48,548 bases of DNA. Source: an uncultured Clostridium sp. (GTDB lineage: Bacteria > Bacillota > Clostridia > TANB77 > CAG-508). A program made the translations under genes and the position numbers. The notes beneath the pieces were generated by a model. It worked only from the letters and a program-made list of their open reading frames with translations, made no database searches and was not told the DNA's origin. Where the stretch lies: positions 65,157 to 113,704 of the forward strand of contig CANAUI010000001.1 of the NCBI GenBank assembly GCA_947364715.1, written 5' to 3'. Position 1 is the stretch's first letter. Every line of letters starts with the position of its first letter. This document shows, piece by piece, positions 26,825-36,575 of the stretch.

Positions 26825-29800
26825 CTATTTGTTAAGAACTTTCTTCTTAATAACTATAACTCCTGTTCCTATAATAACAAACGCAACTACTAAAACAGCT
26901 ATAGGTATAATATAATTCAAGTTTTCACCAGTATTTGGTGTCACAATTACAACTTCTGCCATATCATCATCAGGCTCTACTGATGGTCCAGTACCTGGTA
27001 TATAGTTACCTGGTATTGAAGTTATATCTGAGCCACCTGTTTTTTCTACTTTAACAATTTCTGTTTCATTATCTAATTCAATATTTTCTGATGATGCTAG
27101 CAATTTAGATACATTTAACATAACAATTGCACTATCTGTTGGGCGTAAATCATATCCTTTTAATGATTCTGTATATAACATTTTTCTATTATCTATTGTT
27201 GTTGATTTTTTTACTTCTTCTGCTAAGTCGATTCTACTATCATCCTTTTTTATTGATTCCCAATCTAAGTTATTTGAAGAATCAAAATCCCAATCACTAT
27301 CTAGGTAATCTACAATTGCTGATGGTGTTATTGTTACAACATCACCTTCTGCAATACCATATGTATAATAGTTTTCTGATATGTAATCTAATTCACTATT
27401 ATTAGTTGCTTTTATTTCATATCCAATTTGTAATCTTGAACCTTGTATTAATTCACTATCTAATTCAAGTCTTACCATTCCATTAGTTGGTATTGAATTA
27501 GCTGATGCTGGTAAATATGTAACATTTGATTTTTGGCCTTCTAGTTTTCCATCTTCTGTTATTTTTAAATCTACTAATGGTTGCCCATTTGCTAATGTTA
27601 CTTTCATTATACTTGCTCTTTTATTTAATGATAATTCTTGTCTTGCTCTTTCTACAATACCGAAATCAAGATTGCTAATTCTATATACATATTTATCTCC
27701 ATAAGATGCTGTATATGTTGTTTCATATTCTACACCAATTCCCATAGTTGGTGTTTTAGAATCCATTTTATGAATAGTTACTTCACTACTATTTGTTATT
27801 GTCTTCATTTCATCATCTATTTGTTGTCTTGACCCTTTTGGTGCAGTTTGAGGATTATTATAATTATCTATTGCATCTGTCCATCTTGTATCTACATCTG
27901 TTTTATACCATTGTTTATTTGCAATATTAGAATTATACCTCTCTTTATTATATACAGTTCCTTTATAATGTTGTACAGTATAATTTTCGTCTCCCCAAGT
28001 ATAAGTTAATGTATAATCTCCTGGTATGAAATTTGAAATATAGAAATCTCCATTTTCATCTGTTGTAGTTCTATACACTAATCCAGTTCCTGTATTTTCT
28101 GTTAAAGTAACTTCTACACCTGGTATTCCAGTTTCTCCTTCTTCATAAGCTCCACTACCTTGTCTAACTTGTCCTGTTAATAATTCTCCTGATGTAGAAT
28201 CTAAGAATACTTTACCTGCCATTTCTCTACTATCTGCTGACTCTAATTTTAGAGATGGACTTGAATCTGTATCATCTTCATATGTTGAAGTATCACCTGG
28301 TCTTGCATTTCCTGGGTTAGAATCTCTGTCTATACCAGCATATACATTTCCATTTTTGTCAAATGTTGAATATGAATTAATTTCTACTACATTATCTAAT
28401 GTTTCTTTATCATTTAAAATTGCTAAAACTGCTTCTCTATTTAATTCAAATTGTACGTAAAATTCGTTTTGTTTTCCAGATTCAATTCTTGAGTTTGTAT
28501 AAATAGTTGCTTTTGAATATTGGTTATTATATGTATTTTGTTCATAGTCAATATTTCCTGTAATTATACCTTCTTTATTAACTTCTGTACCTACTGAAAC
28601 AATTTTATATCTGTTATCAAAATAATCTACTAAGTTATTTACTTGTGTAATTAAATTACTTGTTTCATTTCTTACAGCAATTCTATATGTTACATATACT
28701 TTTAATTCTCTACTGCTATCTTGTTCATTAATATATTCATAATCTGCTTTATAAATTGGTCTTGTATATGAATTATTTACATATTCACTAGCAAATTTAA
28801 CACCAACATTAAATCCTGTACCATCATAATTTCCATCTGATTCTTGTGCTTCTAAGTTTGCAAATCTTTGTGCATATTCATAAATATGTTGATATCCATT
28901 AATTGCAATTCTTACATTTTGCATATCTTTAATTAATGCTAAATCTGGTTGTTCTCTTTCATATAATCCTAAATTAATATATGGTATTTCTTCCATTCCA
29001 TATTCAAATTGATTTTTTATTATATAATCTGTTTCATCTGTGTTTGCTGTTATTGGATATTGTCCAACTGGTAAACCTTCATTAATGAAAGTTGATTTAT
29101 GTTGTTCTGAATCTTTATTATATTTTAATTCATGTGTTATATTTCTATTTTCGTTTAATGCTACACCTGTTGTTTCAGAAGCACCTTCAATTATGCTAAA
29201 TTCTTTATTAAATGAATCTCTAACATTTGGATTTTCTGATGCTTTTGAGCCATTATCTTTATCAATATGTGGTGTTACATTTGAATATGTTATTCCATCA
29301 TATTCAAATTCTATAAAATAATTTTCTAAATTATCAATTCTAACATCTACAAATTGATAATATCTTATAACATTATCTCCTAAAGTTATTTCTTTTGTTA
29401 ATACATAGAAGTCTTCACCTTTATCATTTTTTACAATTTCACCTGTTCTTCTATCAATTAATCTTACAATAACATCTTTTAATAGTTCATCTCTATCATC
29501 ATTTAAATCATCTCTATATAAACTATTTCTTTGTGATTGTTTTCCTGATTGTTTGTCTAACCATACATATCCAGAAAGTTTTACATAAATTTGTTTGTTT
29601 TCAATAATAAAGTCTTTAGTTTTATCTATAACAACTGTTCCTTCCACACCTTCTGATATAAATTCATAACCATAATTTGGATTTTGTGTTTCATATGCTA
29701 CATAAGTTCCTACAATTAAGTTTTTTATTAAAATTTCTCCCTTAGAATCTGTTACAAATTCTGTTGCTTGACTTTCATTTACATATGTTATTTTTCCATT

Positions 29801-30811
29801 TGCGTCTTTATGTACATATAATCCTGTATTTTTGTTTTTAATTTTAAATCCAACTCCTTGTAATTTAACTTCATGATTATCTTTATTTACTTTAATAACT
29901 TTTAAATTTCCTAATAAGTCAATATTATATTCAAAGTTTGTATTATAAGGATATGGTGTTTTATATGGTTCTCTTAATATTAAGTTTTGGTAACTACTTT
30001 CTGTTGATTGTAAAAAGTAAATTTCCACACCTTTTACTTCTGTTTCACCACTTGCCATAATATTTGTAATTCTACTTATACCACTACTAATTGGTACTGA
30101 AATATAAAAATCTTTTCCTGATTGTATTTGACTAACATTAATGTTTTCTACTGTTGTTCCTGTATATTTACTAAATTTAATACCACTTACTGTATTTCCA
30201 TTTTGGTCTTTTACTGCTATTTCCTTTAAATTACCAGAAAAACTCCAATTAAATGGTCCTATTTTAATCATATCTCCATCAGATTTTACAGTTAATGCTG
30301 TCTTATTTGTATTATCTGTAATTTTTAAATTTCTTAAGCTATCTGCATAGTCTGAAGATATTTTATCTAAGTTATTATTATTTCCTTTCACTGCATTTAC
30401 AAATCCAAGGTATAATCCTGCATGATTCTTTCCTACATTGTTCATCCATGTATATATATAATTCCAAATAGCATTTTGTACTGGTCCACTTTCTTTATCA
30501 GTCCCATTATCTGCTGATAATATGCTGGCAAATTTTGCATTATGCCAACTTGTAATACTTTTTCCTGTATGGTCTGTTGAAGTATTTCCTTCAATATCTA
30601 TTGCTGAAATAATTTGATATTTTATTCTTCTATAATTTGTTAATGCTTGGTTATGCTCAACACAAAATAAATTTGAATCACTTAAATACTTATTATAAGT
30701 AATATACATTGTATCTCCTACATTATATCCTGCATTTGCTATATTAGTAAATGCTAATATAGCAAATGCCATTACTATAATTGATATTAGTAACTTTTTT
30801 AGTTTACTCAT
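26825..30811 (-). CDS. Surface protein B1: thioester-domain-like adhesin with SpaA/SdrD-B domains
   Basis: 1328 aa. A signal peptide (1-27) is followed by a region resembling an internal thioester (TQXA) adhesin domain, with Cys50 in LFCVEH and Gln112 in VQNAIW. By family knowledge this Cys-Gln pair forms a thioester that can bind host surfaces covalently. Next come a SpaA/Cna-B-like domain (about 293-392), an SdrD-B-like domain (about 410-520), a middle domain shared with the fused paralogue, and a second SdrD-B-like domain (about 860-970). The C-terminus has TPNTGEN (1291-1297), one membrane segment and KKKVLNK, a variant wall-sorting signal. It starts 20 bp after A1 with AAAGGAGG. The thioester call needs a profile search. 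Confidence 0.82.
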   Translation of the reverse strand: MSKLKKLLISIIVMAFAILAFTNIANAGYNVGDTMYITYNKYLSDSNLFCVEHNQALTNYRRIKYQIISAIDIEGNTSTDHTGKSITSWHNAKFASILSADNGTDKESGPVQNAIWNYIYTWMNNVGKNHAGLYLGFVNAVKGNNNNLDKISSDYADSLRNLKITDNTNKTALTVKSDGDMIKIGPFNWSFSGNLKEIAVKDQNGNTVSGIKFSKYTGTTVENINVSQIQSGKDFYISVPISSGISRITNIMASGETEVKGVEIYFLQSTESSYQNLILREPYKTPYPYNTNFEYNIDLLGNLKVIKVNKDNHEVKLQGVGFKIKNKNTGLYVHKDANGKITYVNESQATEFVTDSKGEILIKNLIVGTYVAYETQNPNYGYEFISEGVEGTVVIDKTKDFIIENKQIYVKLSGYVWLDKQSGKQSQRNSLYRDDLNDDRDELLKDVIVRLIDRRTGEIVKNDKGEDFYVLTKEITLGDNVIRYYQFVDVRIDNLENYFIEFEYDGITYSNVTPHIDKDNGSKASENPNVRDSFNKEFSIIEGASETTGVALNENRNITHELKYNKDSEQHKSTFINEGLPVGQYPITANTDETDYIIKNQFEYGMEEIPYINLGLYEREQPDLALIKDMQNVRIAINGYQHIYEYAQRFANLEAQESDGNYDGTGFNVGVKFASEYVNNSYTRPIYKADYEYINEQDSSRELKVYVTYRIAVRNETSNLITQVNNLVDYFDNRYKIVSVGTEVNKEGIITGNIDYEQNTYNNQYSKATIYTNSRIESGKQNEFYVQFELNREAVLAILNDKETLDNVVEINSYSTFDKNGNVYAGIDRDSNPGNARPGDTSTYEDDTDSSPSLKLESADSREMAGKVFLDSTSGELLTGQVRQGSGAYEEGETGIPGVEVTLTENTGTGLVYRTTTDENGDFYISNFIPGDYTLTYTWGDENYTVQHYKGTVYNKERYNSNIANKQWYKTDVDTRWTDAIDNYNNPQTAPKGSRQQIDDEMKTITNSSEVTIHKMDSKTPTMGIGVEYETTYTASYGDKYVYRISNLDFGIVERARQELSLNKRASIMKVTLANGQPLVDLKITEDGKLEGQKSNVTYLPASANSIPTNGMVRLELDSELIQGSRLQIGYEIKATNNSELDYISENYYTYGIAEGDVVTITPSAIVDYLDSDWDFDSSNNLDWESIKKDDSRIDLAEEVKKSTTIDNRKMLYTESLKGYDLRPTDSAIVMLNVSKLLASSENIELDNETEIVKVEKTGGSDITSIPGNYIPGTGPSVEPDDDMAEVVIVTPNTGENLNYIIPIAVLVVAFVIIGTGVIVIKKKVLNK

Positions 30812-30831
30812 TTTTTTACCTCCTTTCTTTC

Positions 30832-33800
30832 CTAATTTTCCTCTTTTGCATTTTTTCTTTTTACAATAATTCCTGTAATTGCTCCTGCTAATCCTATGAT
30901 TGCAATTATTACTATTATTGTCATATATACAACTCCACCTGTTTTAATACTTACAATCACATCTGCTGAGCCCATGTCATTTTCACCATTGATTTTATTT
31001 CCTGGTGTTGAATTTCCATCTTCTAGTCCTAAGTCATTATATGCTTCATAAATCTCTGCATTATTTCTTGTAACTAAATTGTCTTCTCCCATAGTTTTTG
31101 TTAAAATTAAAGTTACTGTTTTTGATTCTCCTGGATTAATAATGTCATTTCCTAATGATGTTGTATATAATGAGTTTCCTCTTTCATACCAATCTTTATT
31201 TAATTCAGAACTAAATTCTAATTCACTTGGTACATAATCTACAATATTTCTAGCATATCCTGCTACTTCTCCAACATTTGTTACTATAATATTATATTCA
31301 ATAATAACATTTGACCCTTTCATTTGTTTTGCATCTAATTCTACTTTTGCTGTTGTTACATTATTATATTCTCTAGTTGTTGTTCCAGCAGAATTTTGAA
31401 TTAATATTCTTCTTATATATTTATCTAATTTTAAGTCAAAGTTTTGTAATTCTATTAAACCAATATTAATATCTGATACATTTTGGTCATTTATGCGAAT
31501 AATATCTGTTGAAGCAACTTTTTGCCTTGAGCCTTCAATTAATAATTCATTTAATCTAACATCAGAATTTTCGTTTTCATTAACTCCTTCTGCTTGATAT
31601 GTTGTTAATGAATATTGTCCTACATTATATTCAAATATAGCAATATATTGTCCATCTGAAATATTGTCAAGAACATATACTCCGTTTTTATTTGTTTTTG
31701 CTTCTAATATATTTCCTTTAACATCTTTAACTAATTGATTTGTATTAACATTTAACAATCTTACTGTTACATTTTGTAACATTGTTTCTCCATTATCTTT
31801 TTTACCATTATAATTTTTGTCATACCATGCTAAACCACTTATCATTTGATTTCCATTTGCTACATTTCCATTTTGTTCATCATCATTATTATTGTTATTA
31901 TTATCTCCCTCGCCATTTCCATTATTCTCATCAATAACATCTGGTTTTATTATGTGATTTAAAGCTGATGTTGTTGCTATATCTTCTCCATAAACACTTG
32001 CTATTGCTCTGTTAGTAATTGTTTCTGCTTCTGTTCTTGACTCTGAATAATTTACAACAGTATCAATAACAATTGTTGTTTCTCCATTTGCTGGTAATTC
32101 ACATCCTATTTCAATATTATTTGTTGTATATTTTACATCTTCTCCATCTTTTGTTATACCATTAATAGTTAATTGAGATGGAATTTCATCTTTTATTACT
32201 AATCCAGATGTTTGAGATTTACTCATATTTTTTATGTGAATTGTGTAAATAATACTATCTCCAGATTTTACATAGCTACTTTCTGTATTTGATTCCATTG
32301 ACATATCTATATCAAAACTATTTATTTTATCTTGCCACAAGTTTGATTTATGTTCTTTTTGTCTATCTAATGCAACTACTGAAAAATTGATTGTATCTAA
32401 TGTATCATCTACCATTTTATTGATTACCATATTATAACTTAATACTTTTATTTCTCCTGCCTCTAATGTTCCTATATTAATTTCATCACTATATTCTATA
32501 ATTTCTGATTGTACATTTTCATCAATTTCATTATTAGTATTTGTTTCTGGTTTTGTTTTTACTTTATCTGTTTTTTCTGATGATATATATGCTATATCTT
32601 CATCTGAAACTTCATTTTCATTCATTCCTGTGATTAATGTTAATTTTGATACTTCTAAATTATTTGATTTGTTTGTTCTTACCATAACATTATTTAATGT
32701 TTCAGATGATGTATTTTTAATAATAGCAAAATATCTTACTGTTCCTGATTCATATAAATCTATTTTTCTATCTGTTACTCTTTTTACCATTGCTCTTAAA
32801 GTTCCATTTTCTGATAAAACAGTAGATTCATTTGTTTTTTGTATAACATCTGAATAATGAATTTCTACAGTATTATTAATTGATGTGCCATTTTCTAAAC
32901 TAGAGTTAACCATTACTTCATATTCTACATAAGCAATATCTCCTACTGATAAAGTTTCAATTGTTGATTCATATATATCTGCTTTTATTTCTTTATAATA
33001 AGAAGCTCCTGTATATTCATAATTATCAACTGGTTTAACTAATGTAGTTCCTTTTGGTATAATTCCTTTTACAGTAATATCTTTTACATCTTCTGAACCA
33101 ACATTTGATACTTGTACTCTATATTTAATAACTTCACCATTTTTTACTGTACTTGTATTTGTTAATTCTTCTCCTGCCACTTCTCCAGTTAAATTTGTTT
33201 CTATTTTTGGTCCAATACCTGTTTCCATAGAAATTTCTGTTGCTTTTACTGTATTTTCATTTTTAGCTTGTCCTTTTGTATAATTTACTTCAAATCCTTC
33301 TGTTGCTTTTTGATTATATTCTAAGTTTTCTGGTACTTCTATTGTATATGAGCCTTTAATAGATGTTCTTGCTACAATATTTTCCATTACTACTAAATAT
33401 TTCTTAACATTTTTTGGATTTGTTATATTTGTTGTCCAATTATTTTCTGAATCTTCTAATGATTCTGTCGCATTTTCATTTTCTGTATAGTATACAATTC
33501 CATTTTCTACATTAATACCTTTAATAACTGATATATCTATATTGTTTTTCTCTGTTCTTGTTGGAAATGTTCCTAATATATATACATTGTCAATATTTTC
33601 TTCATTATTATTAATAATTTCAAAACTAACTTCTATTTGTTTAGTATCTTTTCCTCTTTGTAAACTAACAGTTGTTGTTTTTTCTTCACCTATTGTTTCT
33701 ATATTTAATGATTCTATTTTATTAATTACAGTTACATCTTTTGGTGCTACAATTTCTATTTGTTGAGAAATTTTACCAATATCTTCATTGTTTGAATATG

Positions 33801-35775
33801 TATTTGCTTTTTCATTTACATACTCTACATTAATTGACTCTGGTCTTGCAATAGATGTTCTATTAACATTAATTGTTGCATTAATTATAATGTTTGCACC
33901 TTCTACAGTTTGTGATTTATATTCTGTTTGTTCACCAGCCATTTGAATTGTAATATATCTTCCATCAACTGTACACTTTTCAATTGTTAGTTCTTCTTCA
34001 TATAATACATTTACACTGTTAATTTCTATACTTTCAACTTGTTCTGGTAATTCAATTCTAAAAGTTGGATTTTTATATAAATCTTTTGATTCTTCATCTG
34101 TTTTTAATATTAATTTCATTTCAATGTCATTTTTTACAATAGTTGATAATGTATTTCTACTAATTTCTAATCTAGCTTCTGTTGTTGTTTCATTAAGATT
34201 TATCATCATTTCTGTTTCTGCTTCTATACCTGTTGTATATGTTTCTTCTTTAACAGTTTTCTCTTCCTCACTATAATTGTTATATCCATATATAATTTTT
34301 GTTGCAATACTATTTGCTTTTTTTACTATATTTACATCTGATGCACTAATTGTTTTTGAATGTATAAAAGCTATATTTCCTTCTACGATAGGGTTAGAAG
34401 TCTTTATTTCGATTCCTTTAGGTTGTCTATCTGTATAATCAATAACAATATTTCCGTTTTTATCTACTTCTGTATCACTTGTAATTGTTGATAATATTTC
34501 ACCATTTTGATTATAAATTTCAATTTTTCCGTCTTTTCCAAATATGTTATCAAAATCTTTTTTTGAAATGGCAGTTTTATTATAGTATATATTACTATCC
34601 ACTTCTCCATTATCAAATTTATATCTACTTGCTTGTTCTTTTATAGATATATATTCTTCTATATTAGCTAATTTTACATCTAATACTGTTTGACTAGCAT
34701 ATTGTTTATCTATTCCTGAATATAATTTTCCTTTATAGATACTTGTTTTAGAATTTTTTGTTGTTACTTTTATACTTGAATCAACTTCTTCTTCAGATAA
34801 TGTAATTGTTTGAGAATCTGATGTTAACACTTTATTATTTTGTAATGTTATTTTTTCTTCTGAAGTAATTTCTACATTTTCTAATTCTGCTTCTACATCA
34901 TAAATATATGTTAAAATAACATTTTCTTCTCCTTGCTTTCTCCATAAGATATCATTATTTTGTGTTACTTCATTTTTCAAGATTATTTCTATGTATCCAT
35001 TTTCATATCTATAATCAAATTCTGACATTGTATTTAGATGAACATCTTTAATAATTTTTGGTGATATTCCATTAATTGTTGGTACATTTAATTTTGCATA
35101 AATTTCTTTCATTGGATAATTATTGTCATTTAATCCCATATGTAATGATAATTGTATTACTCGTTTATCTTCACCAGATATTTTAATTAATTTATTTGTA
35201 ATAACTTCTATCTCATTTTTTATATTAGTATTTGAATTTGCTTCTACCAATTGCATTCTAACTATTCTTTTTGCATCGATATTTATATCTTTTTCTGTTT
35301 TATCTCTATAAATACCTGTTAATGTTAATTCACTTTCACAGTCTAACATGTTTATATTTATAACTTCATTTTCAATTGGTTTTACTTTTATTTCTATTTC
35401 TTCATTTTTTCCTACATCTAATTGATTTAAATAAATAGTATTGTCTTCAATTTTACTTACATGTTCACTTTCAGAATTTACAACATTAAAATTAGAATTT
35501 TGTAATTTCACCTGTCCTACAAAAAATCCTTCTTCCTTAACATTTATATCCAAATATAAAGAAACTTCTTCCATATTTGCATTTCTTTCTAATGTTGTTA
35601 TTTTTTGCCCATTATCATTTTTAAAATAGGCTCCAAATTCAATATTTTTATGATTCGTGCTTCTTGTATCTACTGCATAACTAATAAGACTTGAACCCAA
35701 AAATATAAAATTAGACATAGTTAGAGTCATTATTAATAAAATAACTACACTAATTTTTAAAATCTTATTTTTCAT
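30832..35775 (-). CDS. Surface protein A1: DUF11/SdrD-B repeat protein
   Basis: 1647 aa. A signal peptide (about 7-34) is followed by a long beta-rich region and DUF11-like domains (about 858-981 and 1161-1275). An Asn/Gly/Glu-rich low-complexity linker (about 1277-1303, with six Asn in a row) precedes an SdrD-B-like domain (about 1305-1430, SGLAWYDKNYNGKKDNG) and a final DUF11-like domain (about 1441-1595). The chain ends in a membrane helix (about 1613-1635) and the basic tail KRKNAKEEN. There is no LPXTG; SIKTGG precedes the helix, so it is probably membrane-anchored. It is first in the A1-B1 operon, and its closest relative is the first half of the fused protein. Function is inferred as an adhesive or structural layer. 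Confidence 0.82.
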   Translation of the reverse strand: MKNKILKISVVILLIMTLTMSNFIFLGSSLISYAVDTRSTNHKNIEFGAYFKNDNGQKITTLERNANMEEVSLYLDINVKEEGFFVGQVKLQNSNFNVVNSESEHVSKIEDNTIYLNQLDVGKNEEIEIKVKPIENEVININMLDCESELTLTGIYRDKTEKDINIDAKRIVRMQLVEANSNTNIKNEIEVITNKLIKISGEDKRVIQLSLHMGLNDNNYPMKEIYAKLNVPTINGISPKIIKDVHLNTMSEFDYRYENGYIEIILKNEVTQNNDILWRKQGEENVILTYIYDVEAELENVEITSEEKITLQNNKVLTSDSQTITLSEEEVDSSIKVTTKNSKTSIYKGKLYSGIDKQYASQTVLDVKLANIEEYISIKEQASRYKFDNGEVDSNIYYNKTAISKKDFDNIFGKDGKIEIYNQNGEILSTITSDTEVDKNGNIVIDYTDRQPKGIEIKTSNPIVEGNIAFIHSKTISASDVNIVKKANSIATKIIYGYNNYSEEEKTVKEETYTTGIEAETEMMINLNETTTEARLEISRNTLSTIVKNDIEMKLILKTDEESKDLYKNPTFRIELPEQVESIEINSVNVLYEEELTIEKCTVDGRYITIQMAGEQTEYKSQTVEGANIIINATINVNRTSIARPESINVEYVNEKANTYSNNEDIGKISQQIEIVAPKDVTVINKIESLNIETIGEEKTTTVSLQRGKDTKQIEVSFEIINNNEENIDNVYILGTFPTRTEKNNIDISVIKGINVENGIVYYTENENATESLEDSENNWTTNITNPKNVKKYLVVMENIVARTSIKGSYTIEVPENLEYNQKATEGFEVNYTKGQAKNENTVKATEISMETGIGPKIETNLTGEVAGEELTNTSTVKNGEVIKYRVQVSNVGSEDVKDITVKGIIPKGTTLVKPVDNYEYTGASYYKEIKADIYESTIETLSVGDIAYVEYEVMVNSSLENGTSINNTVEIHYSDVIQKTNESTVLSENGTLRAMVKRVTDRKIDLYESGTVRYFAIIKNTSSETLNNVMVRTNKSNNLEVSKLTLITGMNENEVSDEDIAYISSEKTDKVKTKPETNTNNEIDENVQSEIIEYSDEINIGTLEAGEIKVLSYNMVINKMVDDTLDTINFSVVALDRQKEHKSNLWQDKINSFDIDMSMESNTESSYVKSGDSIIYTIHIKNMSKSQTSGLVIKDEIPSQLTINGITKDGEDVKYTTNNIEIGCELPANGETTIVIDTVVNYSESRTEAETITNRAIASVYGEDIATTSALNHIIKPDVIDENNGNGEGDNNNNNNDDEQNGNVANGNQMISGLAWYDKNYNGKKDNGETMLQNVTVRLLNVNTNQLVKDVKGNILEAKTNKNGVYVLDNISDGQYIAIFEYNVGQYSLTTYQAEGVNENENSDVRLNELLIEGSRQKVASTDIIRINDQNVSDINIGLIELQNFDLKLDKYIRRILIQNSAGTTTREYNNVTTAKVELDAKQMKGSNVIIEYNIIVTNVGEVAGYARNIVDYVPSELEFSSELNKDWYERGNSLYTTSLGNDIINPGESKTVTLILTKTMGEDNLVTRNNAEIYEAYNDLGLEDGNSTPGNKINGENDMGSADVIVSIKTGGVVYMTIIVIIAIIGLAGAITGIIVKRKNAKEEN

Positions 35776-35910
35776 ATTTGCTCACATTCCTTTCTAAATA
35801 CAAATTTAGCTTCATAAGTTTTACAATTTTTTCTTTGTGTACCACTAAAATTAAATTTTGTTTCTACTTACAATTTCAGCATTATAATTTTATTATTTTA
35901 CCTATTATTT

Positions 35911-35939
35911 ATTATACCTCGTTTTTGTTGATTTTTCAA
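35911..35939 (-). promoter_or_regulatory. Promoter of the A1-B1 surface operon
   Basis: -35 TTGAAA (35939-35934), 17-bp spacer, perfect -10 TATAAT (35916-35911). It leaves a leader of about 130 nt before the ATG at 35775, in which I recognise no riboswitch. Confidence 0.8.
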
Positions 35940-35985
35940 CTTTTTTTGCACATTTTTTTACTTTTTCTAACATTTTATATTATAC

Positions 35986-36015
35986 AAGTATACAAAACGT
36001 ATATTATGTATACTT
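35986..36015. promoter_or_regulatory. Inverted repeat in the divergent promoter region
   Basis: AAGTATAC-N14-GTATACTT, perfect 8-bp arms, between the A1 promoter and the promoter of the small plus-strand genes. The arms are one and a half helical turns apart, as in sites for dimeric repressors. The regulator is unknown. Confidence 0.5.
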
Positions 36016-36038
36016 TCAATAAGTTTATTACAAATTTG

Positions 36039-36067
36039 TTACATTTTTTATTCATACGGCATATTAT
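36039..36067 (+). promoter_or_regulatory. Probable promoter of the two small plus-strand genes
   Basis: -35 TTACAT (36039-36044), 17-bp spacer, -10 TATTAT (36062-36067), 49 bp before the TTG start. CATATTAT here also resembles a sigma-E -10 (CATANNNT), but no matching -35 was found. Confidence 0.45.
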
Positions 36068-36116
36068 ATTACATAGAATTTCATATTTTGAATATATATT
36101 TTATGAGGTGATTATT

Positions 36117-36575
36117 TTGGATAATTTTAATTTTGATAAACAAACAATGGATAAGGTAAATTCTATGCTAAATAATGGGAACTTAAATGATATTATTTCT
36201 CAAATTCCTCCAGATGCTTTAAAAAACTTTTCTTCAATGATGGGTGGAAATTCAACTTCTAATGAAAATAATAATAATTCTAACAATCCTAATAATGAAA
36301 GTAGTAATAATTATAATAATTCAACAAACAATGCAAATACTTCTGGATTTGATTTTAGTAAAATTGATATAAATACAATGATGAAAATGAAATCTGTAAT
36401 GGAAAAAATGAATAATAATTCTAATCCAAGGTCAAATTTACTACAATCTTTAAAACCTTATTTGAGAGACGAAAAAAAAAGTAAATTAGACCAATACTCT
36501 AATTTACTAAACATGACAAATTTGATGGAATTATTTAATCAAAATAATAATGGTAAGGAGAATTCTAGTGATTAA
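36117..36575 (+). CDS. Small Asn-rich protein of unknown function
   Basis: Not recognised. I place the start at TTG 36117 because GAGGTG lies 6 nt upstream; the open frame reaches further up to 35778, but only through hydrophobic, non-protein-like sequence that covers the promoter region. The product is 152 aa: an N-terminal helical part (1-43), an Asn/Ser-rich low-complexity stretch (about 45-80) and a helical C-terminus with LLQSLKPYLRDEKKSKLDQY. That motif recalls small conserved clostridial proteins encoded in sporulation neighbourhoods; I say this from memory and at low confidence. It overlaps the next gene by 8 bp, so the two are translationally coupled. Confidence 0.65.
   Translation: MDNFNFDKQTMDKVNSMLNNGNLNDIISQIPPDALKNFSSMMGGNSTSNENNNNSNNPNNESSNNYNNSTNNANTSGFDFSKIDINTMMKMKSVMEKMNNNSNPRSNLLQSLKPYLRDEKKSKLDQYSNLLNMTNLMELFNQNNNGKENSSD

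Noticed and set aside
35776..35904. c-di-GMP or other riboswitch in the leader of the surface operon
   Set aside because: No conserved core sequence of a riboswitch class could be recognised in the leader.
36045..36070. Sigma-E or sigma-G promoter for the small plus-strand genes
   Set aside because: A CATANNNT match exists, but no fitting -35 was found at the right distance; a sigma-A-type pair fits equally well.
35778..36116. Upstream extension of the small Asn-rich protein
   Set aside because: It would run through the divergent promoters and is made of Phe/Leu/Ile-rich translation of non-coding DNA. TTG at 36117 has a proper ribosome site.
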